Shown piece after piece: positions 1 through 7,300 of a DNA stretch of 11,401 nucleotides. The stretch is from Thermoplasmata archaeon (GTDB lineage Archaea; Thermoplasmatota; Thermoplasmata; Thermoplasmatales; Thermoplasmataceae), in contig JAJZZZ010000040.1 in the NCBI GenBank assembly GCA_021797265.1, positions 1-11,401 on the forward strand, written 5' to 3'. Below the pieces are notes generated by a model, which searched no databases, was not told where the DNA came from, and saw only the letters and a list, made by a program, of their open reading frames with translations. The translations under genes and the position numbers were made by a program. Each line of letters starts with the position of its first letter. Within the stretch, counting starts at the first letter, position 1.

Positions 1-77
1 AACAAATTGTTCCTTATCAGGTTCCTTATAAAGTCACTAAGAGAATAATCTCCTTTTACGGACATTTATTCCCTGTC
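1..77. other. Left-edge non-coding stretch with short direct repeat and TATA-like palindrome
   Basis: This is the short stretch downstream of the stop codon of the first gene. It holds a 9-bp direct repeat, GTTCCTTAT, at 9-17 and 21-29 (12-bp period). The second copy runs into CCTTATAAAG (24-33), which contains the self-complementary TTATAA and resembles an archaeal TATA box. Read on the minus strand, a TATA box here would place a start at about the left window edge, so it may be the promoter of a leftward gene outside the window. No coding region is visible. The assignment is weak because the neighbouring gene cannot be seen. Confidence 0.25.
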
Positions 78-1394
78 CTACACTACAAGATGAAGTGCCC
101 CTGAGGCATAGGTAACAAGAAGATAGGATATAACCCCGAAAAGACCGAAGTAGAAAGTTGCTCTTGCAGTAAGCATATCCAGCATTGACCTTTTTATGTT
201 CTTCCTGTTTGCAGCAATTCTTGAAAGCTGTATTGCCAGAGGAACTGTAAGCATTACGGCAAACAACGGGTATAGGTGCCTCTCAAGGAAATATGCCAGG
301 ACAACAAGGGCATATGGAGACCAAATGAGTGCATAATAATAGATCTTTGATCCCTCTTCTCCAAGAACATTTGCAACTGTTCTGACCCCGACTTTCCTGT
401 CGTCGTCCATGTCTCTCCAGTTATTTCCATGCAGGATATTCACCGTTAGAAGGGCAACTGAAAATGATATCAGAAGTATTGGAAGGTTTATTATTCCTCC
501 CTGAAGTACATAAGCGCCAAGGAATATTCCGGGTGACCATGCAACAAAGACAGCAACATCTCCCAGAGCATATTTTTTAAACCCTATTTTTGGGGCACTA
601 TATAGAGCACCTGCTACAACGCCTATCAGGATAAATGGCCAAATCTGTGGCCTGGAAATAGCCAGGTATACCCCATCCACAAGAGCAAGCGCGAGCAGTA
701 GATAGGAGACTCCAAGGGCCTTCCTCGGATGTACAAGGTTGTCAACAAAAACTCTTGAACTGGTCAGGGATCTGGGCGTATCGTTCCCTGTCCTGAAATC
801 AAAGTATCCGCTTATGGCATTGAAAGCGCCATGGGCGGCCATAATACCGAGAACTGAAAGAACCAGAAATACTAAATTCAGCCTGACAGCAAGTATGGAA
901 CCAATAATCAATGCAATTATGCTCTGCTGAAATGACCATACCCTGAAAAGGCTAAAGATCGGTTGGAAATGCTCTGTCATTTCATCGAGATTTACGTCGG
1001 CACTGTATCTCTTCATTTCAACACGCATATCCATTACCCGTATTTCATCAGGGACAAGCCTGGCCAGAAATACGTGCCCGCTATGTGAGAATGCAGCATC
1101 TTCAGGAACCTTGTGAAGTAATATCCCCCTCTCTCTCTGCAGATCATCCGGTTCGCCCAAAATTTCAACTCTCCCGGAGCCCTGAACAAAAAGATTCAGT
1201 TTATTCTCGTCTATTGCAAAACTTATGTTCGGATTCTCTGTAATGTTCTTTAAAGTGAGACCGCCTTTTTCAATATAGAATAGAAAACCGTGATCCATAG
1301 CATAGAAAGTCTTTGTTGTCCATGTTTTGACTCCAGTAGTGGATAAAGTCATGGTTCTGGCTTTCCTGAGCAGCTTGATTACGGCTCTGTCCAT
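78..1394 (-). CDS. Fusion protein: PNPOx-like flavin-binding split barrel + MenA-like UbiA prenyltransferase
   Basis: A 438-residue protein with two parts. Residues 1 to about 135 look like a pyridoxamine 5'-phosphate oxidase-like split barrel, a fold that normally binds FMN or F420. The pattern is an N-terminal helix, a strand with ARTMTLST, then FLFYIEKGG, LKNITENPNISFAID and a GSGRVEIL strand. Residues about 150-435 form a multi-span membrane UbiA prenyltransferase. The first metal-diphosphate motif is N192 with GYFD199 and GND205. The second is NNWRD at 324-328 followed by D332 and G336, close to MenA (1,4-dihydroxy-2-naphthoate prenyltransferase) rather than to the ether-lipid DGGGP synthases. 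Between them, LYSAPK (264-269) and GDVAVF (278-283) fit the MenA middle region. It is one continuous frame with no sign of frameshift. The inferred role is prenylation of a quinone precursor in the membrane, with the flavin domain facing the cytoplasm; its redox role is unknown. The ATG start lies shortly after a TATA-like box. The divergent neighbour is another UbiA gene. Confidence 0.85.
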   Translation of the reverse strand: MDRAVIKLLRKARTMTLSTTGVKTWTTKTFYAMDHGFLFYIEKGGLTLKNITENPNISFAIDENKLNLFVQGSGRVEILGEPDDLQRERGILLHKVPEDAAFSHSGHVFLARLVPDEIRVMDMRVEMKRYSADVNLDEMTEHFQPIFSLFRVWSFQQSIIALIIGSILAVRLNLVFLVLSVLGIMAAHGAFNAISGYFDFRTGNDTPRSLTSSRVFVDNLVHPRKALGVSYLLLALALVDGVYLAISRPQIWPFILIGVVAGALYSAPKIGFKKYALGDVAVFVAWSPGIFLGAYVLQGGIINLPILLISFSVALLTVNILHGNNWRDMDDDRKVGVRTVANVLGEEGSKIYYYALIWSPYALVVLAYFLERHLYPLFAVMLTVPLAIQLSRIAANRKNIKRSMLDMLTARATFYFGLFGVISYLLVTYASGALHLVV

Positions 1395-1420
1395 ATGTTA
1401 TCTATACTGTATTGGAAAAT

Positions 1421-1430
1421 GATATATAAG
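1421..1430 (-). promoter_or_regulatory. TATA-like promoter element for the PNPOx-UbiA gene
   Basis: Read on the minus strand this is CTTATATATC, a good archaeal TATA box. Its centre is about 31 nt before the ATG at 1394, so transcription would start only about 5 nt before the start codon. No ribosome-binding site is visible in that short leader. Confidence 0.5.
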
Positions 1431-1456
1431 AGTGAAGGAAAATTAAATTGACGAGA

Positions 1457-1466
1457 AATTAATTAG
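1457..1466 (+). promoter_or_regulatory. Possible weak TATA element for the stand-alone UbiA gene
   Basis: AATTAATTAG is centred about 26 nt before the ATG at 1487, the spacing seen for leaderless genes elsewhere in the window. It is AT-rich but a poorer TATA match than the opposing element at 1421-1430. Confidence 0.3.
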
Positions 1467-1486
1467 CTTTTCACAATCACGAATGC

Positions 1487-2311
1487 ATGAATATAGCAAA
1501 GGGCCTCAAACTTCCACTTTACTTCACCTCCTTTTCTCCGGTTCTGGTGGTATGGTCTTATAACAGATTTCGAGACCCGGTTATGTTCATACTTCTGGTG
1601 GCAGTCGTTATGCTGATGCAGGCTGCTCTCAACCTTTCCATGGATTTTTTTGATCACAAGTCAGGGAGAATCCTCAGAAATGATGATACCACATTTCCAA
1701 TTGGATCTTATCTTATTGAGCGTTCAGGAGTTAAACCGGAGACAGTAAGAATATATTTTGTTGTCTGTGCACTTCTTTCCATCACAGTTGGGCTTTTCAT
1801 CGTTTTTTATTACCATAAGTATACCTTACTCATCATAGGATTTCTTGCAGTTGCAGTATCACTCATGTACGTTTTGCCTCCATTCCGATTCAATTCCAGG
1901 GGATTTGGTGAGGTTTCAACGTTTATGTCCTTTGGAATATTTTCAGTGATCGGATCGGCAATAGCTTTTGATGCCCCTGTTACACTGCAGATAATCCTGA
2001 TATCTATACTACTTGGCCTTCTTGCTTCAGCAATTCGTTATCTGCATCATCTTCCTGAAGACAGACAGGACGGAGTACGTGTGAGAAAATTCAGGCCCAT
2101 ATATGCTGCTGTACTTTTTCCAGGATTCATTATCCAGGCACTTTTCCCCAGGGAGTTCCTTCTGCTTCTTATTCCCCTTGCGGTATCAGTATTTCATTTC
2201 CTTACTCTAAAAAAGGATACAATCGGAATAAGCAGGATGACTAATCAGATAGTCCTGATTCAGGTTCTGACAGCAGTTCTCCTTTCTGCTTATTTTCCGC
2301 TGTTTCACTAA
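1487..2311 (+). CDS. UbiA-family membrane prenyltransferase (MenA-like, altered second motif)
   Basis: A 274-residue, strongly hydrophobic protein of normal UbiA length with about eight to nine membrane segments. The first catalytic motif is intact: N49, D53 and D56 in NLSMDFFDHKSG. The middle region MYVLPPFRF (127-135) followed by GFGEVSTF (139-146) is typical of MenA-like members. The second motif reads RYLHHLPEDRQDG (184-196). Aligned on the final glycine, D192 is kept, but the usual NNxRD is replaced by RYLHH, so one acidic ligand position is a histidine. It may use a different acceptor or bind metal differently. Family knowledge suggests transfer of an isoprenyl chain to a quinone precursor or other aromatic acceptor; which one cannot be read here. 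An out-of-frame ATG lies 4 nt before the chosen ATG. The gene is divergent from the PNPOx-UbiA fusion (92 bp between starts) and ends 6 bp from the convergent PRC-barrel gene. Confidence 0.85.
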   Translation: MNIAKGLKLPLYFTSFSPVLVVWSYNRFRDPVMFILLVAVVMLMQAALNLSMDFFDHKSGRILRNDDTTFPIGSYLIERSGVKPETVRIYFVVCALLSITVGLFIVFYYHKYTLLIIGFLAVAVSLMYVLPPFRFNSRGFGEVSTFMSFGIFSVIGSAIAFDAPVTLQIILISILLGLLASAIRYLHHLPEDRQDGVRVRKFRPIYAAVLFPGFIIQALFPREFLLLLIPLAVSVFHFLTLKKDTIGISRMTNQIVLIQVLTAVLLSAYFPLFH

Positions 2312-2317
2312 TATATA

Positions 2318-2587
2318 TCAGATTTTCGGTACCTCTCCCCTTTTCTTTACATCAGTAACATAGACGTCCCTGAACGGCTTTATTCTGGGTAAAGGTATCA
2401 TGTATCGACCCTCCTTGTCCAGTGGAAAATCAGAATACCTTTCTGGGCCGGAAGGTTTTACAAGAACACTTTTAATGGACCCGGTAACAGTGTCAACAAC
2501 AAAATTTACTATCATTCCAATGGTCTCACCATCATTGTTGACAAGGGCCTTCTTGATCATGTCAGAGGCAAACTTCTTTCGGGTCAT
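2318..2587 (-). CDS. Small PRC-barrel domain protein
   Basis: An 89-residue protein that is essentially a single PRC-barrel: an N-terminal MTRKKFASDMIKKALVNNDG segment, then the strands ETIGMIVNFVVD and TGSIKSVLVKP (residues about 21-45), and a C-terminal strand region IPLPRIKPFRDVYVTD (64-79). The G-x-I-G-x-I...D..TG.I..VLV pattern is characteristic of the fold. Small PRC-barrel proteins are common in euryarchaea; in haloarchaea some (CdpA/CdpB types) act with SepF and FtsZ in cell division, while in bacteria the fold also occurs in RimM and in photosynthetic reaction centres. A cell-division or adaptor role here is only inference. No enzymatic motif, signal peptide or membrane segment is seen. 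The ATG start follows a TATA-like box at leaderless spacing. The gene is convergent with the UbiA gene. Confidence 0.8.
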   Translation of the reverse strand: MTRKKFASDMIKKALVNNDGETIGMIVNFVVDTVTGSIKSVLVKPSGPERYSDFPLDKEGRYMIPLPRIKPFRDVYVTDVKKRGEVPKI

Positions 2588-2602
2588 TACGATTTGATTA
2601 AT

Positions 2603-2616
2603 ACATATATTATAGT
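2603..2616 (-). promoter_or_regulatory. TATA-like promoter element for the PRC-barrel gene
   Basis: On the minus strand this reads ACTATAATATATGT. The first TATA-like core is centred about 25 nt before the ATG at 2587, which predicts a leaderless transcript. The 69-bp gap after the upstream MFS gene is AT-rich and holds nothing else recognisable. Confidence 0.5.
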
Positions 2617-2656
2617 TAAATTTTCCCCATCTTTATCATTTGCTTTATGCAATGGG

Positions 2657-4039
2657 TCAGGAGTGGGGATTTGATATCCCCTCCCATGTCCTGAATCTCG
2701 CAAGGAAGAGAGGAAGGGAAGCGAATGAAGCAACAGCTATGAACAGCATGTAGTATTCGGCCGCAGTAATCATGTTAACATGCGATGATAGAATAATGAC
2801 AGACGCTGAAGATGAGGAGGAGAAAAAGTCCATGAAAACCGGGAGCAGTGATATTCCCAGAGCTAGGGATAGATTGCGTATGGTGTAAAGAGTTCCACTT
2901 GCCATAGCCCTGAATTCCCTGCCTGCTGCATCCACACCCAGTGTGGTTGAGACTGCCCAGTATATGGACCCACCAAACCCGGCAATAAAAAGAGGGACCG
3001 TCAATATGTACCTGTGAGGGAGTATAAAGGCTGCAACCATTATGCCTATTCCCTGAAGCACCAGCCCTATTACGAGCAGTGATGAACCCCTTCCGCTGCG
3101 GTCAAGTAGTGATCCACCAAGTGGATTTGCTATAATTGAAGCCACAGGATATCCAGCAACAAGGATCCCGGCAACGATCGGTGATACCCCCAGGTCGGAT
3201 TGAAAATAGACACTTAGAACATATATTGTTCCAAAAAACCCTATGCCCTGTAGCCCGGATGCCATTACTATAGGATAATATGAACGGTTCCTGAGCAGTT
3301 TTGGTGGAATTAGCGGGTCTCTTCTCTCCGCAAGATAGAAGGGCAGGAACATAAAAGCCCCGGCTATGAGGAAGTAGTAATTGAGAAGTGAAATGCCCAT
3401 CACAACCAGTATTATGAATACTAAGAATGTGAGAAAATTTCCAGGCCTGAACTTTACGCTTCTGTCCCCTTTGTCTGCGGGGATTCGGCTGATCCCAAGT
3501 ATAAGCCCTATAATCCCGATTGGCACATTGATCAGGAAAATGTATCGCCAGTCATATGTTACAAGGAAACCTCCAAGTAGTGGCCCAATCAGTGCTCCTA
3601 CCGACCAGGAAACTGAATTTATTCCTATTGCCTTTCCCCTCTCCTCAAATGGAAATGATTTTAAAAGAATTGGAAAACCCAGTGTACCTAGTATTCCAGC
3701 ACCAATACCCTCTACTCCCCTGAAGAATATGGCAAATGATATGTCCGGCGATAGAGCTATTATGAGGGAGGATACAGCAAATATGCCAAAACCACTGAGA
3801 TATATCTTCTTCATTCCAAGGCGGTTCCCGATGGTGCCACTTGGAATCATCATAGCAGTCTGGGTTACAATATACATCACAATTACAAGGGTAAGGAGAG
3901 ATACTCCTGTTTTGAAGTATTTTGCCATGGCAGGAACTGCCAGGAACACAATTGTTGAGTCTACTGCCGCCATCAGAGACCCGAGTGTGGTAACTGAAAG
4001 GACAGAATACTTGTTAGATCCTGAATCCAAAGGAATCAA
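2657..4039 (-). CDS. MFS exporter, DHA2 (EmrB/QacA) type
   Basis: A 460-residue membrane protein with about 14 hydrophobic segments, the number expected of the DHA2 drug:H+ antiporter family. Family motifs are visible: VDSTIVFLAVP in the first membrane segment (26-36, D27 as in the LDxTIVNVALP motif), GNRLGMKK between segments 2 and 3 (71-78), an RGVEGIGAGILG segment (107-118), GPLLGGFL (152-159) and WRYIFLINVPIG (164-175). It probably exports drugs or toxic metabolites using the proton gradient; the substrate cannot be deduced. The start is uncertain. The frame has a stop at 4049-4051 and no ATG before M23, which would cut into the first membrane segment. TTG at 4039 or TTG at 4030 are the candidates, and 4030 fits better with the TATA-like box at 4054-4063. 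The gene lies 47 bp after the VAT stop on the same strand, so some read-through is possible. Confidence 0.88.
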   Translation of the reverse strand: MIPLDSGSNKYSVLSVTTLGSLMAAVDSTIVFLAVPAMAKYFKTGVSLLTLVIVMYIVTQTAMMIPSGTIGNRLGMKKIYLSGFGIFAVSSLIIALSPDISFAIFFRGVEGIGAGILGTLGFPILLKSFPFEERGKAIGINSVSWSVGALIGPLLGGFLVTYDWRYIFLINVPIGIIGLILGISRIPADKGDRSVKFRPGNFLTFLVFIILVVMGISLLNYYFLIAGAFMFLPFYLAERRDPLIPPKLLRNRSYYPIVMASGLQGIGFFGTIYVLSVYFQSDLGVSPIVAGILVAGYPVASIIANPLGGSLLDRSGRGSSLLVIGLVLQGIGIMVAAFILPHRYILTVPLFIAGFGGSIYWAVSTTLGVDAAGREFRAMASGTLYTIRNLSLALGISLLPVFMDFFSSSSSASVIILSSHVNMITAAEYYMLFIAVASFASLPLFLARFRTWEGISNPHS

Positions 4040-4053
4040 CGCCTTCAGTCATC

Positions 4054-4063
4054 ATATAAAAAA
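4054..4063 (-). promoter_or_regulatory. TATA-like promoter element for the MFS gene
   Basis: On the minus strand this reads TTTTTTATAT. Its centre lies about 28 nt before TTG at 4030 and about 19 nt before TTG at 4039, favouring the shorter start if the transcript is leaderless. Confidence 0.4.
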
Positions 4064-4086
4064 TTAGAAATGGAAAGTGTGGAGAT

Positions 4087-6324
4087 TCACTGGTAAAGGC
4101 CCAGTTCCTCCACTACTTTTCTCTTTTCTGATACAGATTTGCTCAGAGACTCAGAAAGGCCCCTGTAGAACTTCAGAACCTCCTCATCTACTGACGGCCT
4201 TATGGATTTCATGGCATCAAGGAAATTCTTCTGGCTTATTTCTGTTGCCTCCGGGTCATCCCTGTATGCCATCATTCCTGCCTCCCTGCACAGGTTTTCC
4301 AGATCGGCACCAACATAGCCCTCTGTTTTCTTGGATATATCATTAAGATTAACATCCTTTTTAAGGGGCATATTCTTTGTATGGACCTGCAGTATCTTGA
4401 GCCTATTGGCCTCATCAGGCGGAGGTATATAGATCATCTTATCAAATCTCCCAGCCCTTAAGAGGCCGGGGTCAATAATATCTGGCCTGTTTGTGGCAGC
4501 AAGGACCACCACTCCCTGCAGTACCTCCACACCATCAAGCGATGTCAGAAGCTGATTGACTATTCTTTCCGTTACACCTGTGTCCCCATACTGGCCTCTT
4601 CTTGGAGCTATGGAATCAATCTCATCAAAGAAGACAATGGTCGGTGCAACCTGTTTTGCCTTTTTGAATATCTCCCTCACAGCCTTCTCGCTTTCTCCAA
4701 CCCACTTGCTCAGGACTTCTGGTCCTTTTACAGAAATGAAATTGGCATTGCTCTCATTGGCAACTGCTTTTGCGAGAAGTGTCTTACCAACACCTGGAGG
4801 CCCGTAGAGAAGGAATCCTTTTGCAGCCCTTATTCCAAGCCTCTTGAATACATCAGGCTTAAGGAGCGGCAGCTCAACAGTCTCCCTAAGTTCGCCTTTA
4901 ACTGATTCCAGGCCACCTATATCTTCCCACGTGATTGTTGGGACTTCAACGGTCACCTCTCTGAGGCTGCTAGGTTCTATGGCCTTCAATGCTTCCCTGA
5001 AGTCCTCGTCAGTGACCTGCATTTTTTCAAGCACTTCGGTGGGTATAGGTTTATCCAGATCGATTTCAGGAAGGTACCTTCTCAGTGCATTCATTGCCGA
5101 TTCCCTGGCCAGGGCAGCCAGATCGGCTCCTACAAATCCATATGTGAGGCTGGCTATTTCATCCAGAAATTCTATCTTTTTATCCTCGTCCATACCGAAT
5201 GGCATTCCTCTGGTATGTATTGCAAGGATCTCCTTCCTGCCCTTCTTGTCGGGGACACCTATATTTATCTCCCTGTCGAATCTTCCTGGTCTCCTCAGTG
5301 CAGGATCCACAGCATCAATACGATTTGTTGCACCAATAACTATGACATGCCCTCTCTCTTTCAGGCCATCCATGAGTGTTAGAAGCTGAGCAACAACTCT
5401 TCTCTCGACCTCCCCCTGTACATCCTCTCTCTTTGGAGCTATAGAGTCTATTTCATCAATGAATATGATCGAAGGTTCGGATTCCTCAGCCTTCAGGAAT
5501 ATCTCTCTTAGTTTCTGTTCGCTCTGTCCGTAGTACTTGCTCATTATTTCCGGTCCGTTTATGGAGAAGAAATTGGCACCGGATTCATTTGCAACAGCCC
5601 TTGCTATTAGTGTTTTCCCCGTTCCTGGAGGGCCATGAAGGAGGACACCCTTGGGTGGATGTATACCAAGCCTTTCGAATAGTTCTGGATGCTTCAGAGG
5701 AAGTTCAATAATTTCCCTTACCCTGCCAAGCTGGTCAGAAAGACCGCCTATATCTTCATAACTGATGCGTGATACATCTTCCAGAACCTCTGATGCAGGT
5801 TCCTCCCTGATCTCTATTTTTGTCTCCTCTCCCACTTCAATTGGAACTTTTGGGGGTTGTGACTTCACAACCTTGAAAAGCAGTCCAGAATGTCCAGCCA
5901 GTGTAAGGCCAGGAACGCTGATATTGTCACCCTCAAGCATAGGCCTCCTTATCAGTGCTTTCTGGACGAACTCATTAATACCGTCACCGAATTTTAGCCT
6001 CTGGTCTTTTCTTATTATAGGAGCCAGGGTTACCCTCTTGGCCTCCTCTGTTCTTACTTTTCTTACCCTTACCTTGTCACCGATAGACGCACTGCAGTTG
6101 TTACGCATGACACTGTCGATTCTCACAATACCTTTGTTTTCATCTTCAGGTCTTGCCCTGTAGACTCGCCCGACAGTCTTTCTCTCCTTCTCTATCTCCA
6201 CGACATCTCCGATTTCGCAATTCAGAGCTATTCTGGATTCTTCATCAAGCCTGACTCTTGACATACCGGGATCTGTGGAGTTAGCCTCCGCAACTCTCAG
6301 TAAGATGCCGTCACTGTAAGCCAT
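4087..6324 (-). CDS. vat: VAT/Cdc48-family AAA+ ATPase (archaeal p97/VCP)
   Basis: A 745-residue protein with the full Cdc48/p97 layout. The N domain is at about 1-180, with a double-psi barrel half followed by a second half that binds substrate. D1 (about 185-455) has Walker A GPPGTGKT 231-238, Walker B IIFIDE 286-291, pore residues KYYG 263-266 and arginine-finger region RRPGRFD 344-350. D2 (about 465-710) has Walker A GPPGVGKT 508-515, Walker B IVFFDE 563-568, pore residues KWVG 540-543 and LLRAGRFD 621-628. Both rings look catalytically intact. The protein ends in L-Y-Q, which fits the hydrophobic-Tyr-any motif by which archaeal Cdc48 and PAN dock on the 20S proteasome. It unfolds proteins in the cytoplasm for degradation or remodelling, as shown for Thermoplasma VAT. 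The ATG start is supported by a TATA-like box 26 nt upstream. Its own promoter suggests it is expressed independently of the rhodanese gene behind it. Confidence 0.97.
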   Translation of the reverse strand: MAYSDGILLRVAEANSTDPGMSRVRLDEESRIALNCEIGDVVEIEKERKTVGRVYRARPEDENKGIVRIDSVMRNNCSASIGDKVRVRKVRTEEAKRVTLAPIIRKDQRLKFGDGINEFVQKALIRRPMLEGDNISVPGLTLAGHSGLLFKVVKSQPPKVPIEVGEETKIEIREEPASEVLEDVSRISYEDIGGLSDQLGRVREIIELPLKHPELFERLGIHPPKGVLLHGPPGTGKTLIARAVANESGANFFSINGPEIMSKYYGQSEQKLREIFLKAEESEPSIIFIDEIDSIAPKREDVQGEVERRVVAQLLTLMDGLKERGHVIVIGATNRIDAVDPALRRPGRFDREINIGVPDKKGRKEILAIHTRGMPFGMDEDKKIEFLDEIASLTYGFVGADLAALARESAMNALRRYLPEIDLDKPIPTEVLEKMQVTDEDFREALKAIEPSSLREVTVEVPTITWEDIGGLESVKGELRETVELPLLKPDVFKRLGIRAAKGFLLYGPPGVGKTLLAKAVANESNANFISVKGPEVLSKWVGESEKAVREIFKKAKQVAPTIVFFDEIDSIAPRRGQYGDTGVTERIVNQLLTSLDGVEVLQGVVVLAATNRPDIIDPGLLRAGRFDKMIYIPPPDEANRLKILQVHTKNMPLKKDVNLNDISKKTEGYVGADLENLCREAGMMAYRDDPEATEISQKNFLDAMKSIRPSVDEEVLKFYRGLSESLSKSVSEKRKVVEELGLYQ

Positions 6325-6345
6325 ATTACCGTATTTCTTGATCAG

Positions 6346-6354
6346 TATTTTAAA
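6346..6354 (-). promoter_or_regulatory. TATA-like promoter element for VAT
   Basis: On the minus strand this reads TTTAAAATA within a long AT-rich tract (6346-6366). It is centred about 26 nt before the VAT ATG at 6324, consistent with a leaderless mRNA. Confidence 0.5.
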
Positions 6355-6413
6355 TTAATTTAATCACGATGTTGGATAAACAGCGAAGCATCGGATTTAT
6401 CATGAAAAATGGT

Positions 6414-6433
6414 AAAATTCAAGCTTTGCTGAA
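6414..6433 (-). terminator. Possible terminator after the rhodanese gene
   Basis: Eight bases after the rhodanese stop the minus strand can form a small hairpin: TTCAGC, loop AAA, GCT-T-GAA with one bulged T. It is followed at once by TTTTACC and then a further T run (6404-6409 on the complementary strand). Archaeal termination depends mainly on the T tracts, so the hairpin may be incidental. Confidence 0.3.
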
Positions 6434-6441
6434 ATCCAGGA

Positions 6442-7260
6442 TTATTTCTCAACAGGATTTTCCGGGTAAGAAATCCAGTCACTCCAGCTTCCACAATAAA
6501 CCCGGGGGTCCTTCCCAGCCACCCTCATTGCTACAAAATTAACGCATGCAGTAACGCCGGATCCGCAGTAAAGTATCGGATCTTCTGGCAGATCACTGAA
6601 TTTCTTTTCAAGGAGGCTTTTATCAAGATAACCTCTATCCCCTATAGATTCCATGAATGGATGGTTTACCGCCCCAGGAATATGGCCGGCGACAGGATCT
6701 ATGGTTTCGTTTTCTCCTGCATATCTGTCACTGGACCTGCAATCAACAAGTTTTACAGAATCTATATCCTTCTTTAAATGATTGATTTCGATTCTTATAT
6801 GTTTGTCAGGCCTTATCCGAAGTTCCCCTTTTCGTTTTTTCGGCTCAGTCTTATCGGTTGGATAGCCTAAATTTTCCCAGTTCTGATAGAGTCCATTCAG
6901 AACATATGAATTTTCAAAACCTATGTACTGCATCAGGAAATAGAATCTTGCAGCCCCAGACCAGTTATCATCATAAGCCACAACGGTTGAAGTTTCGTTT
7001 ATACCGAAGCTTTCAAGCTTTTTGGCAAAAAGGTGAATATCAGGCAAGGGGTGCCTCCCGCCGTTCTTTGATATCTGACCTGTCATATCCCTAAGAAGAT
7101 CAACAAAATACGCCCCTGGGATGTGTCCATTGGAGTATGCACGCTGCCCATAATGCGCATCAAAAAGATTGTATCTGCAGTCAACTATTATCAGTTGAGG
7201 GTCTTTCAGGTGATCCTTGAGCCACACCAGTTCCTTCAGTGGTCCGCTACTTGAATTCAC
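6442..7260 (-). CDS. Two-domain rhodanese / 3-mercaptopyruvate sulfurtransferase-like protein
   Basis: A 272-residue protein with two tandem rhodanese domains (about 8-135 and 155-270), the length of SseA-type sulfurtransferases. Both halves show the rhodanese signatures: VDCRY (26-30) with GHIPGA (45-50), and VDCRSSDRYAG (172-182) with GHIPGA (192-197). The catalytic loop in the second domain is CGSGVTA (232-238), with C232 as the sulfur carrier. This loop sequence is typical of mercaptopyruvate sulfurtransferases; the first domain has D97-D98 in place of cysteine and is non-catalytic, as in the family. It would transfer sulfane sulfur from thiosulfate or mercaptopyruvate to a thiol or cyanide acceptor in the cytoplasm. 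The start is GTG at 7260: a stop lies two codons upstream and a TATA-like element is centred 24-25 nt before it. It is divergent from a cysteine synthase-family gene, which supports a role in sulfur metabolism. Confidence 0.92.
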   Translation of the reverse strand: MNSSSGPLKELVWLKDHLKDPQLIIVDCRYNLFDAHYGQRAYSNGHIPGAYFVDLLRDMTGQISKNGGRHPLPDIHLFAKKLESFGINETSTVVAYDDNWSGAARFYFLMQYIGFENSYVLNGLYQNWENLGYPTDKTEPKKRKGELRIRPDKHIRIEINHLKKDIDSVKLVDCRSSDRYAGENETIDPVAGHIPGAVNHPFMESIGDRGYLDKSLLEKKFSDLPEDPILYCGSGVTACVNFVAMRVAGKDPRVYCGSWSDWISYPENPVEK

Positions 7261-7280
7261 ATTCTAGTATTTTACCTTGG

Positions 7281-7288
7281 TTTTTAAG
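7281..7288. promoter_or_regulatory. Shared TATA-like element between divergent rhodanese and cysteine synthase genes
   Basis: TTTTTAAG on the plus strand and CTTAAAAA on the minus strand. Its centre (7284.5) is about 25 nt from the ATG at 7310 and about 24 nt from the GTG at 7260, the spacing expected for leaderless transcription in both directions. The 49 bp between the two starts has no other good candidate for the rhodanese gene. Confidence 0.4.
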
Positions 7289-7300
7289 CCTTATCCGCCA

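Noticed and set aside
3381..4067. A 228-codon plus-strand frame opposite the MFS gene
   Set aside because: It is the reverse shadow of the exporter's membrane segments. It has no recognisable motif or promoter, and the exporter frame shows clear family motifs throughout.
4844..5389. Long plus-strand frames opposite VAT (also 5765-6163 and 4556-4807)
   Set aside because: They are antisense shadows of the AAA+ gene. The translations are Ser/Leu-rich with no domain, and the VAT frame is fully conserved across the same bases.
6368..6401. Overlapping short inverted repeats (CGATG/CATCG and GATAAA/TTTATC) in the VAT-rhodanese spacer
   Set aside because: The arms are only 5-6 bp and the two pairings exclude each other. 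In AT-rich sequence this is likely chance, and there is no evidence of an RNA gene or operator.
6369..6542. A 57-codon plus-strand frame starting in the VAT-rhodanese spacer
   Set aside because: Most of it runs antisense through the 3' end of the rhodanese gene, its product is low in complexity (Ser, Pro, Gln-rich) and matches no family pattern. Its only nearby AT-rich box is better explained as the VAT promoter.
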